Shown: piece by piece, positions 1-8,500 of the stretch
Position numbering within the stretch: the stretch's first letter is position 1
How the letters are laid out: each line of letters starts with the position of its first letter
Assembly (NCBI GenBank): GCA_031288635.1
Contig: JAITQZ010000003.1
Coordinates: forward strand, 1 to 18,428
Direction of reading: 5' to 3'
Length of the DNA: 18,428 bases
From: Candidatus Peribacteria bacterium
GTDB lineage: Bacteria; Patescibacteria; JAEDAM01; Absconditabacterales; Absconditicoccaceae
Notes under the pieces: model-generated
Seen by the model: only the letters and a program-made list of their open reading frames with translations
What the model was told of the DNA's origin: nothing
Databases searched by the model: none
Program-made: the position numbers and the translations under genes

Positions 1-107
1 AGCTATCTTTGAATGAAGAGTGAAATCATATCTTGATATTTAGATTTCCTTCATTATCATTCAGTCAATCTATTCTGTTCCCTAATGTTCTATTTACACA
101 AAACTAT

Positions 108-617
108 TTACGTTCCCAAATCAATGATATTTTCTTGCACAGGGATAAGCTTTTGACTCAACATATAGGTAGAGGTAGAGAAAAGATTTCCATGCATCGT
201 TTGTCCTCCATGCATCGTGTTGCAGATAATATTCAGTGCATCATCAAATTTTTGCAAAACCTCTTCTCTTTTTTGTGGACTTTGAAATGCTTGTAGATAC
301 TCTTGTTTATTCACTTTCAATACTTTGGGGATAAGATGTTCTTCATCTGCTTTTTCTATCTCTTCTAATTTTTCAAATAACTTCTGAATGTCTAACTTTG
401 ACAGCACTTCTTCAAATTCTTTATCAGTAATTATTCCATCTTCTACAATAGTTTCAAACGTCTGCTTATCTATCGCTCCAGTCTCTACCAAATATTTCAA
501 TTCTTGCACTTCAAGCTTCGTTTGGTTCAAATGACGTTGTTTTTCATATTGTTTGCCCAATTGCTCTTGATGTTGCTTTTTCTTTTGTTCATCAAGTTCT
601 TTGTGAGTTTCTAACAT
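108..617 (-). CDS. Hypothetical coiled-coil protein, 169 aa
   Basis: I recognise no family. The protein is highly charged and helical. Residues 1-45 are rich in Lys, Glu and Gln (MLETHKELDEQKKKQHQEQ) and should form a coiled coil. A middle segment, about 40-95, has the look of short paired helices (IDKQTFETIVEDG, ITDKEFEEVLSKL), and the tail is less charged. There is no signal peptide or membrane segment, so it is probably cytoplasmic. It starts at an ATG and stops at TAA with no in-frame TGA. No Shine-Dalgarno sequence is visible, but a promoter-like TTGCAA-16-TATGTT lies just upstream, which suggests a separate transcript from the glycosyltransferase gene that precedes it. The ORF looks real because of its length and composition; the function is unknown. 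Confidence 0.65.
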   Translation of the reverse strand: MLETHKELDEQKKKQHQEQLGKQYEKQRHLNQTKLEVQELKYLVETGAIDKQTFETIVEDGIITDKEFEEVLSKLDIQKLFEKLEEIEKADEEHLIPKVLKVNKQEYLQAFQSPQKREEVLQKFDDALNIICNTMHGGQTMHGNLFSTSTYMLSQKLIPVQENIIDLGT

Positions 618-647
618 AGGAAATGAAAAAAAAGATAAAACATTGAT

Positions 648-675
648 AACATACTAATAAGATACAATTTTGCAA
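648..675 (-). promoter_or_regulatory. Putative promoter of the 108-617 gene
   Basis: On the minus strand a -35 box TTGCAA (670-675) is followed after 16 nt by TATGTT (648-653). The predicted start, near 641, gives a leader of about 24 nt. The same TTGCAA-16-TAnnnT arrangement recurs at three other gene starts in the window. Confidence 0.4.
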
Positions 676-682
676 GCAAAAA

Positions 683-1864
683 TTATTGCAACTTTTCTCT
701 TATCCTTTCCGAGATTTTCTTTCTCTCCCATTTCTTCTCCTGAAACTCCTCAACGGCGGAAACCAGATGTTTCATCGTCTTTTTCTCTAGCAATATCCCA
801 CTCTCTTCGTCCACTAATTCTGGGGTAGCTCCATCAGCATATCCAATTACAGGCACCCCCATCAAGAGTGCTTCCGCAGTTCCCATTCCAAAACTTTCCT
901 TAGTCAAATTCACCAAAGCCTTGGCATTGCGGACAATTTTTTGGGTTTCCTCTGGAGAAAGCCGCCCAAGAAAGAGAATATTGTCCCCTGCAATAGCTTT
1001 CAAATATTCCTCATCAGGTCCCGCCCCAATCATCAAAAGCGGAAGTTTCAATTGATTAAATGCCTTGATAATCAAATCACTTTCACGCACAAACACCACT
1101 AAACGCCCCACACAAACAAAATATTCTTGGGGGTGCAAATTCACACCAGCATAATAAAAGGTATCCTTGATTTTCGGATAAGAAACATTTCCTTCCATCC
1201 CATAAATCCCTTTGGCTAATGCCTGCGTATACTGACTATTAAAGAAAATCTCATCAAACTGAGTAAACTGTTTATCCCATTGCTGCAAACGAGGAACTAA
1301 AAAGCTGAATAATCTTTTCTTTCGTCCCGTGAACTTAGCCAAATACTCTTCACGATGCGACCAAATATACTGCATCGGAGAATGAAGATAAAGCTTCATA
1401 CCACCCCCCTTTGTAAGGGGGGGGGTTTTGTTTCTCTCTGAAAAATCCCCCTTATCCCCTTTATGAAAGGGGGAGATATTCTTCCCAATTGCAAACGAAG
1501 AAATCACCACTCTTTCAGGCTTAAACTTCCTTATTTTCCGCGAAAGCAATCTCATAATCCACGGATAAAAAACAATCAAATTACGATAATCAAACAAAGC
1601 AGAAAAAATCGGAATCTTCTTGCGAGAACTGACGATAAAAATTTTGTTCACCCGCTTCGGAAGTGCCTCGACAACGGAAATCTGCTTTTTTCTCTCCGTT
1701 CACGGAATGGATACAGACAAAGCTCTCAACTCTTCATCGGCAATCATCGTAAAAATCTGCATTTCTGCATCAGGAAAACACATCAATTCCTGTTGAATGA
1801 GGTCTTTAAAAACTTCTAAAGCTCCACCAGGATAGAGCCGATCGTGAACGAGGGCAATTTTCAT
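683..1864 (-). CDS. GT4-family glycosyltransferase with in-frame repeat insert
   Basis: A group 1 (GT4, GT-B fold) glycosyltransferase that should move a sugar from a nucleotide donor onto an envelope glycan or lipid; substrate unknown. The N-terminus MKIALVHDRLYPGGAL is the typical nucleotide-free domain start. The C-terminal half has FVCVGRL, then the donor-binding E-x7-E signature in KESFGMGTAEALLMGVPV, then GYADGATPELV. The 393-residue length is normal. One in-frame TGA (1700-1702, codon 55) is read as Gly; under the standard code only a fragment from an internal GTG at 1651 would remain. Residues about 130-155 come from a palindromic G/C-run repeat and look like an insertion. A longer reading from ATG 1915, directly abutting the nitroreductase stop (TAAATG) and preceded by GAGGG, is also open with a second TGA. 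I prefer 1864 because it matches the family N-terminus. Confidence 0.88.
1401..1475 (-). repeat. Palindromic G/C-run repeat inside the glycosyltransferase ORF
   Basis: Two hairpin-forming segments sit back to back: a run of C, TTTGTAA and a run of G at 1404-1425, then CCCCCTTATCCCC paired with GGGGG at about 1447-1473. They are translated in frame to a Lys/Gly/Pro-rich peptide (SPFHKGDKGDF, PPLTKGGG). The base composition is unlike the surrounding AT-rich gene. Similar repeats ending in runs of G and C are widespread as small mobile or palindromic repeats in bacterial genomes. No second copy exists in this window, so assignment as a dispersed repeat is inference. Confidence 0.6.
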
Positions 1865-1915
1865 ACTTTCACGATAGGGATTTTCACGAAGATTTCAAGC
1901 AATCTTTCTCTCCAT

Positions 1916-2431
1916 TTATCGTTTCCCTCGATGGATTTTTTCTGGAAGCAAACATTTTTTATCTCGAAGAGGAGTACGTTCATCAGGATACCCCAGAGAA
2001 ATCACATTAAATACTTCAATATCTTTCGGAATCTGCAAATACTCATTTATAGCATAATCCGTATTTGCTTCGGGATAAATCCCTATCCATACAGTGCCAA
2101 TACCTTTTTCGTGGGCAGCCAGAAGCATATTCTCCACACAAGCTCCCATATCTTGAGGAACCAGATGAGAAACTTTAAGCCTCGCCGGAGTAAAGCAAGA
2201 TACGATTGCTGCATTGGCTTGTGCAAGCATTTTCCCATACGTAAGATGTTTGCTCAGTCGGAGCAACGATTCTTTGTCTTGTAAAATAAGGAATTCCCAA
2301 GGCTGCTGATTATAGGCAGAAGGAGCATACATTCCAGCTTCTACAATCTCTTGCAAATCAGCTTTTTTAATTTCTTGACTAGTGTAAGCTCTAATACTAC
2401 GGCGGGTTTTGATAGCTTCAATGGTATGCAT
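1916..2431 (-). CDS. Nitroreductase family protein (FMN-dependent)
   Basis: An NAD(P)H-dependent flavin oxidoreductase of the nitroreductase superfamily, cytoplasmic, normally a homodimer binding FMN. Seen in the 171 residues: RRSIRAYTSQEI near the N-terminus (Arg residues for the FMN phosphate), APSAYNQQPWEF (the Pro-Ser-x-x-Asn-x-Gln-Pro-Trp flavin motif), a central MGACVENMLLAAHEKGIGTVWIG helix and turn, and VISLGYPDE near the end. The start at ATG 2431 gives MHTIEAIKTRRS, the usual family opening; an in-frame extension to 2470 adds a hydrophobic stretch unlike the family. Physiological substrate unknown. No TGA codons; stop is TAA. The glycosyltransferase follows 51 nt after the stop, so the two may be co-transcribed, although a functional link is not evident. 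Confidence 0.9.
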   Translation of the reverse strand: MHTIEAIKTRRSIRAYTSQEIKKADLQEIVEAGMYAPSAYNQQPWEFLILQDKESLLRLSKHLTYGKMLAQANAAIVSCFTPARLKVSHLVPQDMGACVENMLLAAHEKGIGTVWIGIYPEANTDYAINEYLQIPKDIEVFNVISLGYPDERTPLRDKKCLLPEKIHRGKR

Positions 2432-2544
2432 TTGAGAAAAGAAGAAAATAAAAAGGCTGTTTTTAGTCAACTAACGTCTTTTCTACTAAGAATTCCAGTT
2501 TCTTGAGAGAACTATCTATCAAAAGTTAGTTTTTTCATAACGCA

Positions 2545-3105
2545 TTATTGGTAAAGGCTATCCATCTCTGCTTGAAGTTGCTGCATTTGTGCTTGAAGCT
2601 CTGTCGCTCTCTGAGCTTTTAGGTCTACAGAAGCAGAAACAGCTTCTTCTCCTTTTCCTTGACAAGAAGATGCAATTTGTTGTGCTTGCTGAGACATAAG
2701 AGTATATAGCTGATTAAGCTGGTCGGTAAGTTGTTGGCTGAGAGATTGTTTTACGTCAACAAGGTCAACTTTCAAATCAGTAAAACTCGTTTGCAATACA
2801 TCTGATGAAAGTGTAGCTGGCAACGTAGTGATAGTACTAGAACCATCGGTGTTAACTACCATTTCAGGAGACGTAGTTTCAGAAACAGTGTCTCAAGAAG
2901 AAAGTTGTGCTCACTGTTCTTGCATACATCTCTCTCGACCTTCAAATTCTAGTTGCTCTTTCACTTGATTTGGAAGAAGTTTTTCAAAGTAGTAATAGTC
3001 GTCCAGAATAAATCCTCTAGGTACGAGATTTCCAAATCCTAGAACGATAAAGACAGCAATAAAGACTACAAATCGGGAAAGTGTAGTTCGGAAAAAGGTT
3101 TTCAT
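2545..3105 (-). CDS. Membrane-anchored coiled-coil hypothetical protein, 186 aa
   Basis: Residues 1-10 are basic, and 11-29 (FVVFIAVFIVLGFGNLV) form one membrane segment, most likely a signal anchor leaving the remainder outside the membrane. After this come a Tyr-rich stretch (DDYYYF), a Ser/Thr-rich linker at about 70-100 and a Gln-rich coiled coil to the end (LYTLMSQQAQQIAS, LQAQMQQLQAEMDSL). Two TGA codons (2911-2913, codon 65; 2893-2895, codon 71) are read as Gly; the standard code would split the gene in two. Start ATG 3105, stop TAA. A TTGAAA-16-TACTCT promoter lies upstream, past the terminator of the neighbouring gene, so it is probably its own transcription unit. I recognise no family. 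The role may be structural or scaffolding at the cell surface, which is inference. Confidence 0.7.
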
Positions 3106-3143
3106 TTGTTTTGTTTGGTAAAAAGATAAAAAATCTCTCCCTT

Positions 3144-3171
3144 AGAGTAGGAAAACTTCCCAAAATTTCAA
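3144..3171 (-). promoter_or_regulatory. Putative promoter of the 2545-3105 gene
   Basis: On the minus strand TTGAAA (3166-3171), a 16-nt spacer and TACTCT (3144-3149) lie just downstream of the terminator at 3181-3215 and about 40 nt before the ATG at 3105. The position between a terminator and a start codon supports the call. Confidence 0.4.
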
Positions 3172-3180
3172 GAGGAAAGT

Positions 3181-3215
3181 AAAAAAGTACCTACCAAACA
3201 GATAAGTACTTTTAG
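3181..3215 (-). terminator. Intrinsic terminator after the beta-barrel gene
   Basis: AAAAGTAC and GTACTTTT form an 8-bp inverted repeat, extended by TA/TA after one mismatch, around a short loop. On the minus strand it ends in a run of T. It begins about seven bases after the TGA that closes the 3222-3872 ORF, which supports that TGA as the historical end of the gene. Confidence 0.6.
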
Positions 3216-3221
3216 CAAAAT

Positions 3222-3872
3222 TCAGAACAAATACGCAATACCAATTGCAGAAGCGGAATTTTTAGAGGTAGCACTTCCAACTCCAGTCCATTTACTACTG
3301 TAATACAGAGAAAGTTTGAAGTGGTCAGTCAGATTTTTACTTGCTTCTAATAACAATGAATACGATTCATTCGTCCAGTCTAGATACGAAACTTGTACCT
3401 TCTGTCCAAATCCGAAATAGGACGAAGCCACAAAACCTTGAATGGCAGAGAGATTACGCATTTCATTAAATCCATAGCCACCGAGAACGGTAAACTGTGC
3501 TTTATCCACCCGTTTCGATAGGGACAGAGCTGGAGCAACCAAACTCATCTTACTGTTTGCATCCCACACATAAGAGAATACTAAGAATTGGTACTGCATA
3601 CCTTTGTAAGCCTTTCCCCACGAACCCGTCAATGACCAGTTATTAGAAAGTGTCTTTGTGTCCAGAAGGTCTGATGACCTTTCTAATCCTACAGTAAACC
3701 CAGAATGTACATACACCATCTTCGCATCCAAAACAGGATTTGAAGACATTGTCCCACCAAAGAACTTTGAAATCCCTGTAGAGAGAAGTTCCAGAGTTCC
3801 GACCACTTTTTCCTGTGCCGATACGACACTTACAGTCAGCGATAACGCCAACATTACAAAAAATTTTCTCAT
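3222..3872 (-). CDS. Exported beta-barrel-like protein ending at TGA
   Basis: Residues 1-19 (MRKFFVMLALSLTVSVVSA) are a clear Sec signal peptide with an Ala-x-Ala-like cleavage site before Gln20. The mature part alternates polar and hydrophobic/aromatic residues in many short strands separated by turns (QYQFLVFSYVW, YSLLLEASKN, HFKLSLYYSSK) and ends AIGIAYLF, with a terminal Phe as in outer-membrane beta-barrel proteins. That is unexpected in a CPR-type cell, which is generally held to lack an outer membrane. The stop at 3222-3224 is TGA, a glycine codon in every neighbouring gene; reading through adds 52 residues to TAG at 3066, overlapping the next gene. A terminator follows the TGA at once. 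Start ATG 3872 has a strong AGGAGG. Possibly acquired from a standard-code donor. No family assigned. Confidence 0.75.
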   Translation of the reverse strand: MRKFFVMLALSLTVSVVSAQEKVVGTLELLSTGISKFFGGTMSSNPVLDAKMVYVHSGFTVGLERSSDLLDTKTLSNNWSLTGSWGKAYKGMQYQFLVFSYVWDANSKMSLVAPALSLSKRVDKAQFTVLGGYGFNEMRNLSAIQGFVASSYFGFGQKVQVSYLDWTNESYSLLLEASKNLTDHFKLSLYYSSKWTGVGSATSKNSASAIGIAYLF

Positions 3873-3883
3873 TTTTTTTCTTG

Positions 3884-3889
3884 CCTCCT
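3884..3889 (-). promoter_or_regulatory. Strong ribosome binding site AGGAGG
   Basis: AGGAGG on the minus strand lies 11 nt before ATG 3872. It is the fullest Shine-Dalgarno match in the window, where most genes show none. It fixes this start and sets the gene apart from its neighbours. Confidence 0.65.
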
Positions 3890-3954
3890 ACTTTACTCAG
3901 AGGACTTTGTTAATTAAATATTTATTTTTGTTAGTAAAATTTTATTTTCATAAT

Positions 3955-3980
3955 AAAAAAGGACACATAGTTAATGTGTC
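3955..3980 (-). terminator. Intrinsic terminator of the structured RNA
   Basis: On the minus strand GACACAT and ATGTGTC form a 7-bp perfect stem with loop TAACT, followed by C and six T. It lies upstream of the beta-barrel gene, so it either ends a small RNA or works as an attenuator. Its downstream strand is also complementary to 4027-4038. Confidence 0.7.
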
Positions 3981-4116
3981 GTACAAACAGCAATCCTAGC
4001 TACTTATTACAAAGAGCCAATGGACGAACTATGTGCCCATTTTTACTTTTTATCAATAAGTAGCTGAAAAAGCAGAATGCTTCTCTGAGCTAAAAATTAC
4101 TGTGTCTTGTACGACA
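3955..4116 (-). ncRNA. Pseudoknotted structured RNA: small RNA or attenuator leader
   Basis: About 160 nt between a good promoter and an intrinsic terminator, with no ORF. Helices seen by eye (plus-strand coordinates): an end-closing stem 4107-4115 with 3978-3986, 9 bp perfect; continued by 4096-4103 with 3987-3994, 8 bp with one G-U, after a 3-nt bulge; an internal stem 4055-4065 with 3998-4008, 11 bp perfect; and a hairpin 4035-4040 with 4019-4024. The loop of that hairpin lies in GGGCACAUAGUU (4027-4038), which can pair over 12 bp (one G-U) with AACUAUGUGUCC (3961-3972), the downstream half of the terminator stem. That gives either a pseudoknot or an antiterminator. The paired ends and length recall 6S RNA, but the asymmetric interior does not fit well. 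The next gene downstream is the beta-barrel ORF 83 nt away, with no clear promoter between them. Confidence 0.6.
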
Positions 4117-4122
4117 ATTTAT

Positions 4123-4150
4123 ATTATATGAAAATGATATAAAATTGCAA
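4123..4150 (-). promoter_or_regulatory. Promoter of the structured RNA
   Basis: On the minus strand TTGCAA (4145-4150), a 16-nt spacer and a consensus TATAAT (4123-4128). The predicted start near 4116 coincides with the first base of the end-closing stem, which supports both the promoter and the RNA. Confidence 0.6.
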
Positions 4151-4159
4151 GAGGAAACC

Positions 4160-5140
4160 TTATATTTTCCCAAAAACACTTCTAAATTCCTCTGGCACCG
4201 GAGCTGTCAAATCAATGACCTTCCCCGTATGGTCAACAAAACGATAATTTCGACAATGCAAAAGCTGTCTTTGAATATGAAACACTTTATGGAGCTTTCT
4301 ATTTACCGCAGGATTCCCATAAATCAAATCTCCTAACACAGGAAATCCTTCACTCGCGAGATGAATACGGATTTGGTGCATTCTCCCCGTATGAAGCTTC
4401 ACTTTGAGCAGAGAAATCTGACCAAGTTCGTGATGGAAAATGGTTTTCAAGGTTTCGCTTTCGGTCTTGCTCGGCATTCAGCTTTTTTCATTGATGACCA
4501 TCTGAGCACGGTCAAACTGGGCGTTATAGCTTTTTTCGATAGCTTTTTCAATGAGAAAATATTTGGGAGGATTGCCGACCACCAAGGTCAAATAGGTTTT
4601 ATCAATTTCGCGGTCTCTGATAATTTGGTTGAGATACTGCAACGCTTCATAGTTTTTCGCTCCAATCAATACCCCAGAAGTATCCTTATCCAGACGATAA
4701 CCAAAGGAAGGTTTGAAGGTTCCCTTGATATGCTCTTTCGCGTAGATTTCAAGGTAATCATTCATTGAAAGCTCATTTCGGTGATTATTGCTTTCGTGAG
4801 CAACAACTCCCGCAGGCTTATTAAAGACAATTCGATTTTCATCTTCAAAAATGATGAGGTGTTGGAGGTCAGCTTTGCTGGTTTTTTGCAAAATTTTCTC
4901 TTTTTTTGTGATGAGTTTTGATGAGTCTTTTTTTCCAAGCAATTCATCAGGGATTTCGACTTCATCGCCAATTTGGAGTCTGTATTCTTCTTTTGTTTTT
5001 TTCCCATTTACTCTAACCTCTCCTTTCCTAATCCAAGAAAAAATATCAGAAAGTCAGACTTTGGGATACGGTTTGCACCATTTTCTGAGAAAGCGGTCAA
5101 AACGCTGATTGGCAGTAGAAAGGTCAATAAAAATCTGCAT
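4160..5140 (-). CDS. RluA-family 23S rRNA/tRNA pseudouridine synthase with S4 domain
   Basis: Isomerises specific uridines in rRNA or tRNA to pseudouridine; cytoplasmic. The 326 residues carry an N-terminal S4 RNA-binding domain (about 10-65; FDRFLRKWCK, IRKGEVRVNGKKT), the family opening IVFNKPAGVVAH, the catalytic motif GYRLDKDTSGVL with its nucleophilic Asp, and the C-terminal LHTGRMHQIRIHLASEGFPVLGD region. Length and domain order are normal for RluC/RluD-type enzymes; the exact target site cannot be told from sequence. Two TGA codons are read as Gly: codon 29 (5054-5056), inside the S4 domain, and codon 221 (4478-4480). The standard code would give two fragments. It starts 18 nt after the stop of the small membrane protein gene, so they are probably one operon. 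Stop TAA. Confidence 0.92.
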
Positions 5141-5158
5141 TACACAAAGGAAGAAAAG

Positions 5159-5506
5159 TTAAAATCGAGAAAAGGAAAGCCAATCTCCCACCGTTCGAGC
5201 AATTTGACTAAAGCTAAACTGGAGATGATAAAGCTGTGTAGTTGCCAGAAAACTATTTATCAAAAAAACACTCACAACATAGAGAATAACAGCTACGAGC
5301 AGCTGGGCAGAAAGTCTGATAAGCTTTTGATAGGAATGTTGACTAGGCTGAAAGACCAACGTAATGATACCATAAAAAAGCCAATAGAGAATAGTACCGC
5401 CCATTGCCAGAGCCACAAGAGAAAACAGCAAAAGAAGCATCTGGTTCGCGAGGAATGATAAAGTAATGACACTCTGTATGTCTATGGTTTTCCCTAGGGA
5501 TATCAA
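5159..5506 (-). CDS. Small two-helix membrane protein, about 115 aa
   Basis: Two strongly hydrophobic segments, about residues 20-52 (LLLLFSLVALAMGGTILYW and following) and 67-90 (QLLVAVILYVVSVFLI), separated by a short polar stretch, with a polar tail. It resembles the short two-helix membrane proteins common in CPR genomes, but I assign no family. The start is uncertain: TTG 5506 gives the fullest product and an in-frame TAG lies just upstream; ATG 5440 would begin immediately before the first helix. Neither has a Shine-Dalgarno sequence. No TGA codons; stop TAA. It precedes the pseudouridine synthase gene by 18 nt, and lies 70 nt downstream of the restriction-modification gene. Confidence 0.55.
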   Translation of the reverse strand: MISLGKTIDIQSVITLSFLANQMLLLLFSLVALAMGGTILYWLFYGIITLVFQPSQHSYQKLIRLSAQLLVAVILYVVSVFLINSFLATTQLYHLQFSFSQIARTVGDWLSFSRF

Positions 5507-5576
5507 GGGAAAGATAAAAACCTACATTACTACAATCTATCTTCTCAGAGCTCCTCATTACCAAAACGATATTTAT

Positions 5577-8500
5577 TTACAACCACTTTCTCAAAATAGC
5601 CTCCTTTTTCGCGGGAAATGTAGCAACTTCAGTTTCAAGTTGATTGATTTCTGTTTCTATTTTTTCGATTTCGGCAACGATTTTTTGTTGTTCGGTGAAC
5701 GAGGGAAGAGGAATGATAAAGTTTTCTATATCGTCTTTATTTATACTTGGATATGCTATTTTTGGCATAGCTATCTCCATTTGTTTCATTAAATTATCAG
5801 AAAACATAAACAACAAATAAATCAACTTTGTGATATATTTACTTTCTGATTTTGATTTAATCAAAGCAAATCCTGTTGAAAATAGAGTTTTTTCTGGGAC
5901 TAAATCAATAAAAGCAAAACCTCTCAAATATGGTCTAACCGTCGAAATTATTGCGGTTTGATTTTTTGCTAATCTCCTTGCTCTTGAAGGTGCATTTTTT
6001 CCTAACAATTTTTTATCAAAATTAATAGAACCATCTCCTTTTCCAATACTATCAATATCAACATAGGTAAAATATTCATCTCCCCACATTTCTATTGGAT
6101 TTATAGTATCAGTATTTATGTCAAAGTATTCTTTTATTTTTACTAATCCTGTTAAATTATTAACAATTCAACAAATCTTCTGCTTTGTTTGTACAAGCTT
6201 TTCCCTCATCTCCGTCTCTTTTCCCTCTAAGATTTTAATTTCTCTCATAATTCCTTCTTGAATTTCTAGGGGTGGAAATGGAATTTCTAAATTCACAAGA
6301 TATTCTTTCGAAATATTTTTTAATGATTGTCCTTTGAATCATTCTTCTAGTACAGACAAATTATTGCTTAATATATCGTAAATATATTTTAAGTGTGTTC
6401 AATTGTTTGGTTCTATAATATATGTGTGATCTGATGCTGAAAATTCTCAATGGATATAATGAATATTTGCACTACCACCATCTCAAATTATTAAAGCTTC
6501 TTTATTATAGTCACCTATATTGCATCTTTTTTCCACATTTGATGAAATGATAAATGGAATAGCCCCATTTTCTGTTGAAAAAGATGCTGGTCTTCTCCCT
6601 TTTCATACAAAACTACAAACATCTCATAATCTGACCGAATTATATGTACTTTCTATGTTAATCTTTTTTTTTACTGAAAGCGAAATCGTTTTTTCAAACT
6701 CTGTTTTATCTCGTGAAATCATCTCCACAAAAGACTGACGAAAAATGTGGTCTTTCAGACTTTCATCTATTGGAAAGTTCGTATCTCCTGCAAAAGCTTT
6801 ATAGATATACGAACTAGCTTTGGTTGGATTCTCATAGTCATTTTCATCAAAAAGCTGAGTGCACTCTTCTATCGTTTTTCCGCTTTGAATGGGATGCATT
6901 CACTCATTTCCTCTACGATTGCTAAATCCATAACCAAGAAATCTCTTTTCGATATCTTTTTCTCCGCTCTTCACTATCACAAGTTTTTGTTCGTAAGCGA
7001 GAATAAAATAGAGGAATTTTTCTTTTTCTCTAGCAATAATGTCATCAAGCGTTTTCATCTTTTTTTGATACTCATTGAAAAGCTCGTGCTGTTGCACTTT
7101 CTCATTTGGTTGTTTATCTAGCAACGTCCAATAATCAGCAATATCAAGCGAAGTCCAAACCGTAGAAAGATACTTTTGGACCGGATTTTCAATGCCATGA
7201 ATGGTCAGGTCTTTATGCTGAATAAAGGCTTTAGAAATGCTGTCTTGGATTTTTTCCTGAGTTTGTTCATTTCTTTTCTGGAGAAAGAGAACTACCGTAT
7301 TTGTCCCTGTTGCCATAAAGGTATTAGAACCGAGTTCTACTACAGCTTTTCGTTCAAAATATTTCAATAAAATTTCTCTGGTTTTGGTATAAATTCCTCC
7401 ATTACTCAAAATGGAACTTGGTAAAATAATGGCAGCAATTCCGTCTTTTTTGAGAAGCTGTTTCGTCCTTTCAATGAAAAGTGCTTCGATTTCTTTACTA
7501 TTATCTGTTAAGTGCTTATACAGGTCAAAATCATTTTGTGCATTATTGTTTCTAATATATCGTTTACAATCATCAACAGCATAAGGAGGGTTTGAGACAA
7601 TAATGGAAAATTGTGGATTGTTTTTTATGTTCTTTTTCAATTTTCCTCTATAAGACTTTGATTGTTCAAAATTGTCTAATCCATCTCCCTCTATGATTTG
7701 AGCTTGTCCATCACCATAAAAATAACATCACACTTTTGCGACCTTTACTAAACGAGAATCTTTTTCTATTCCATAAATATACTCTTCTGCTCGGTTGTAG
7801 GGATCATCTTGTCGTGTTTTTACAGTCGGTTGGATGCTTTTGAGTAACGAAAAAGTTTTTAATTTATTAATAACGTGTTGATATTCCTCTAAAAGTTCTG
7901 TAATGAAGTGACCACTTCCACAAGCATAATCAATTGCAACAGGCAATTGAGCTGGATATTGATTTACTTCTTTTTCGATGATTTTTGTTAAGGGAAGTGA
8001 TTTAACAATAAATTTTGTAATCGGAGGTGGAGTAAAAAATTGTCCTGCTTCTTGTTTAAGTCCAGTAGTCAACAATCTCTCAAAGAAATCACTTAAATGT
8101 TGTTGCTTTTTTGGATAGCGAATTTGGTATTGTTGTAATAACTCTACTATTTCTTTCAAAACTCTAAAATTCTCTTCAAAACTATCATCATCAATCACTT
8201 CCTTTATATCAAAGATACTACTTAATCTTACAGCTTTCTTTTGAAATTTCTTTAAGTCCTCTCCTTTTAAATCAATATCAGCAGCAGTTAATCCTTCAAG
8301 AGTTCTTCCCAAAAACCTTTCCATACCTTTTTTATGTAAATCAATAAGACGAACTTCAAACTCTACTGAATCATCTTTTCATTCTTTCCATTGAAATCCT
8401 ACCTCATCGGTGTCATCTTTTGATTGTTCATCATAAAGTTTCGCTAAAAACAGATTGAAAATTTTATTAAAAGCATTAGATTTATCAGAAACTGCATATT

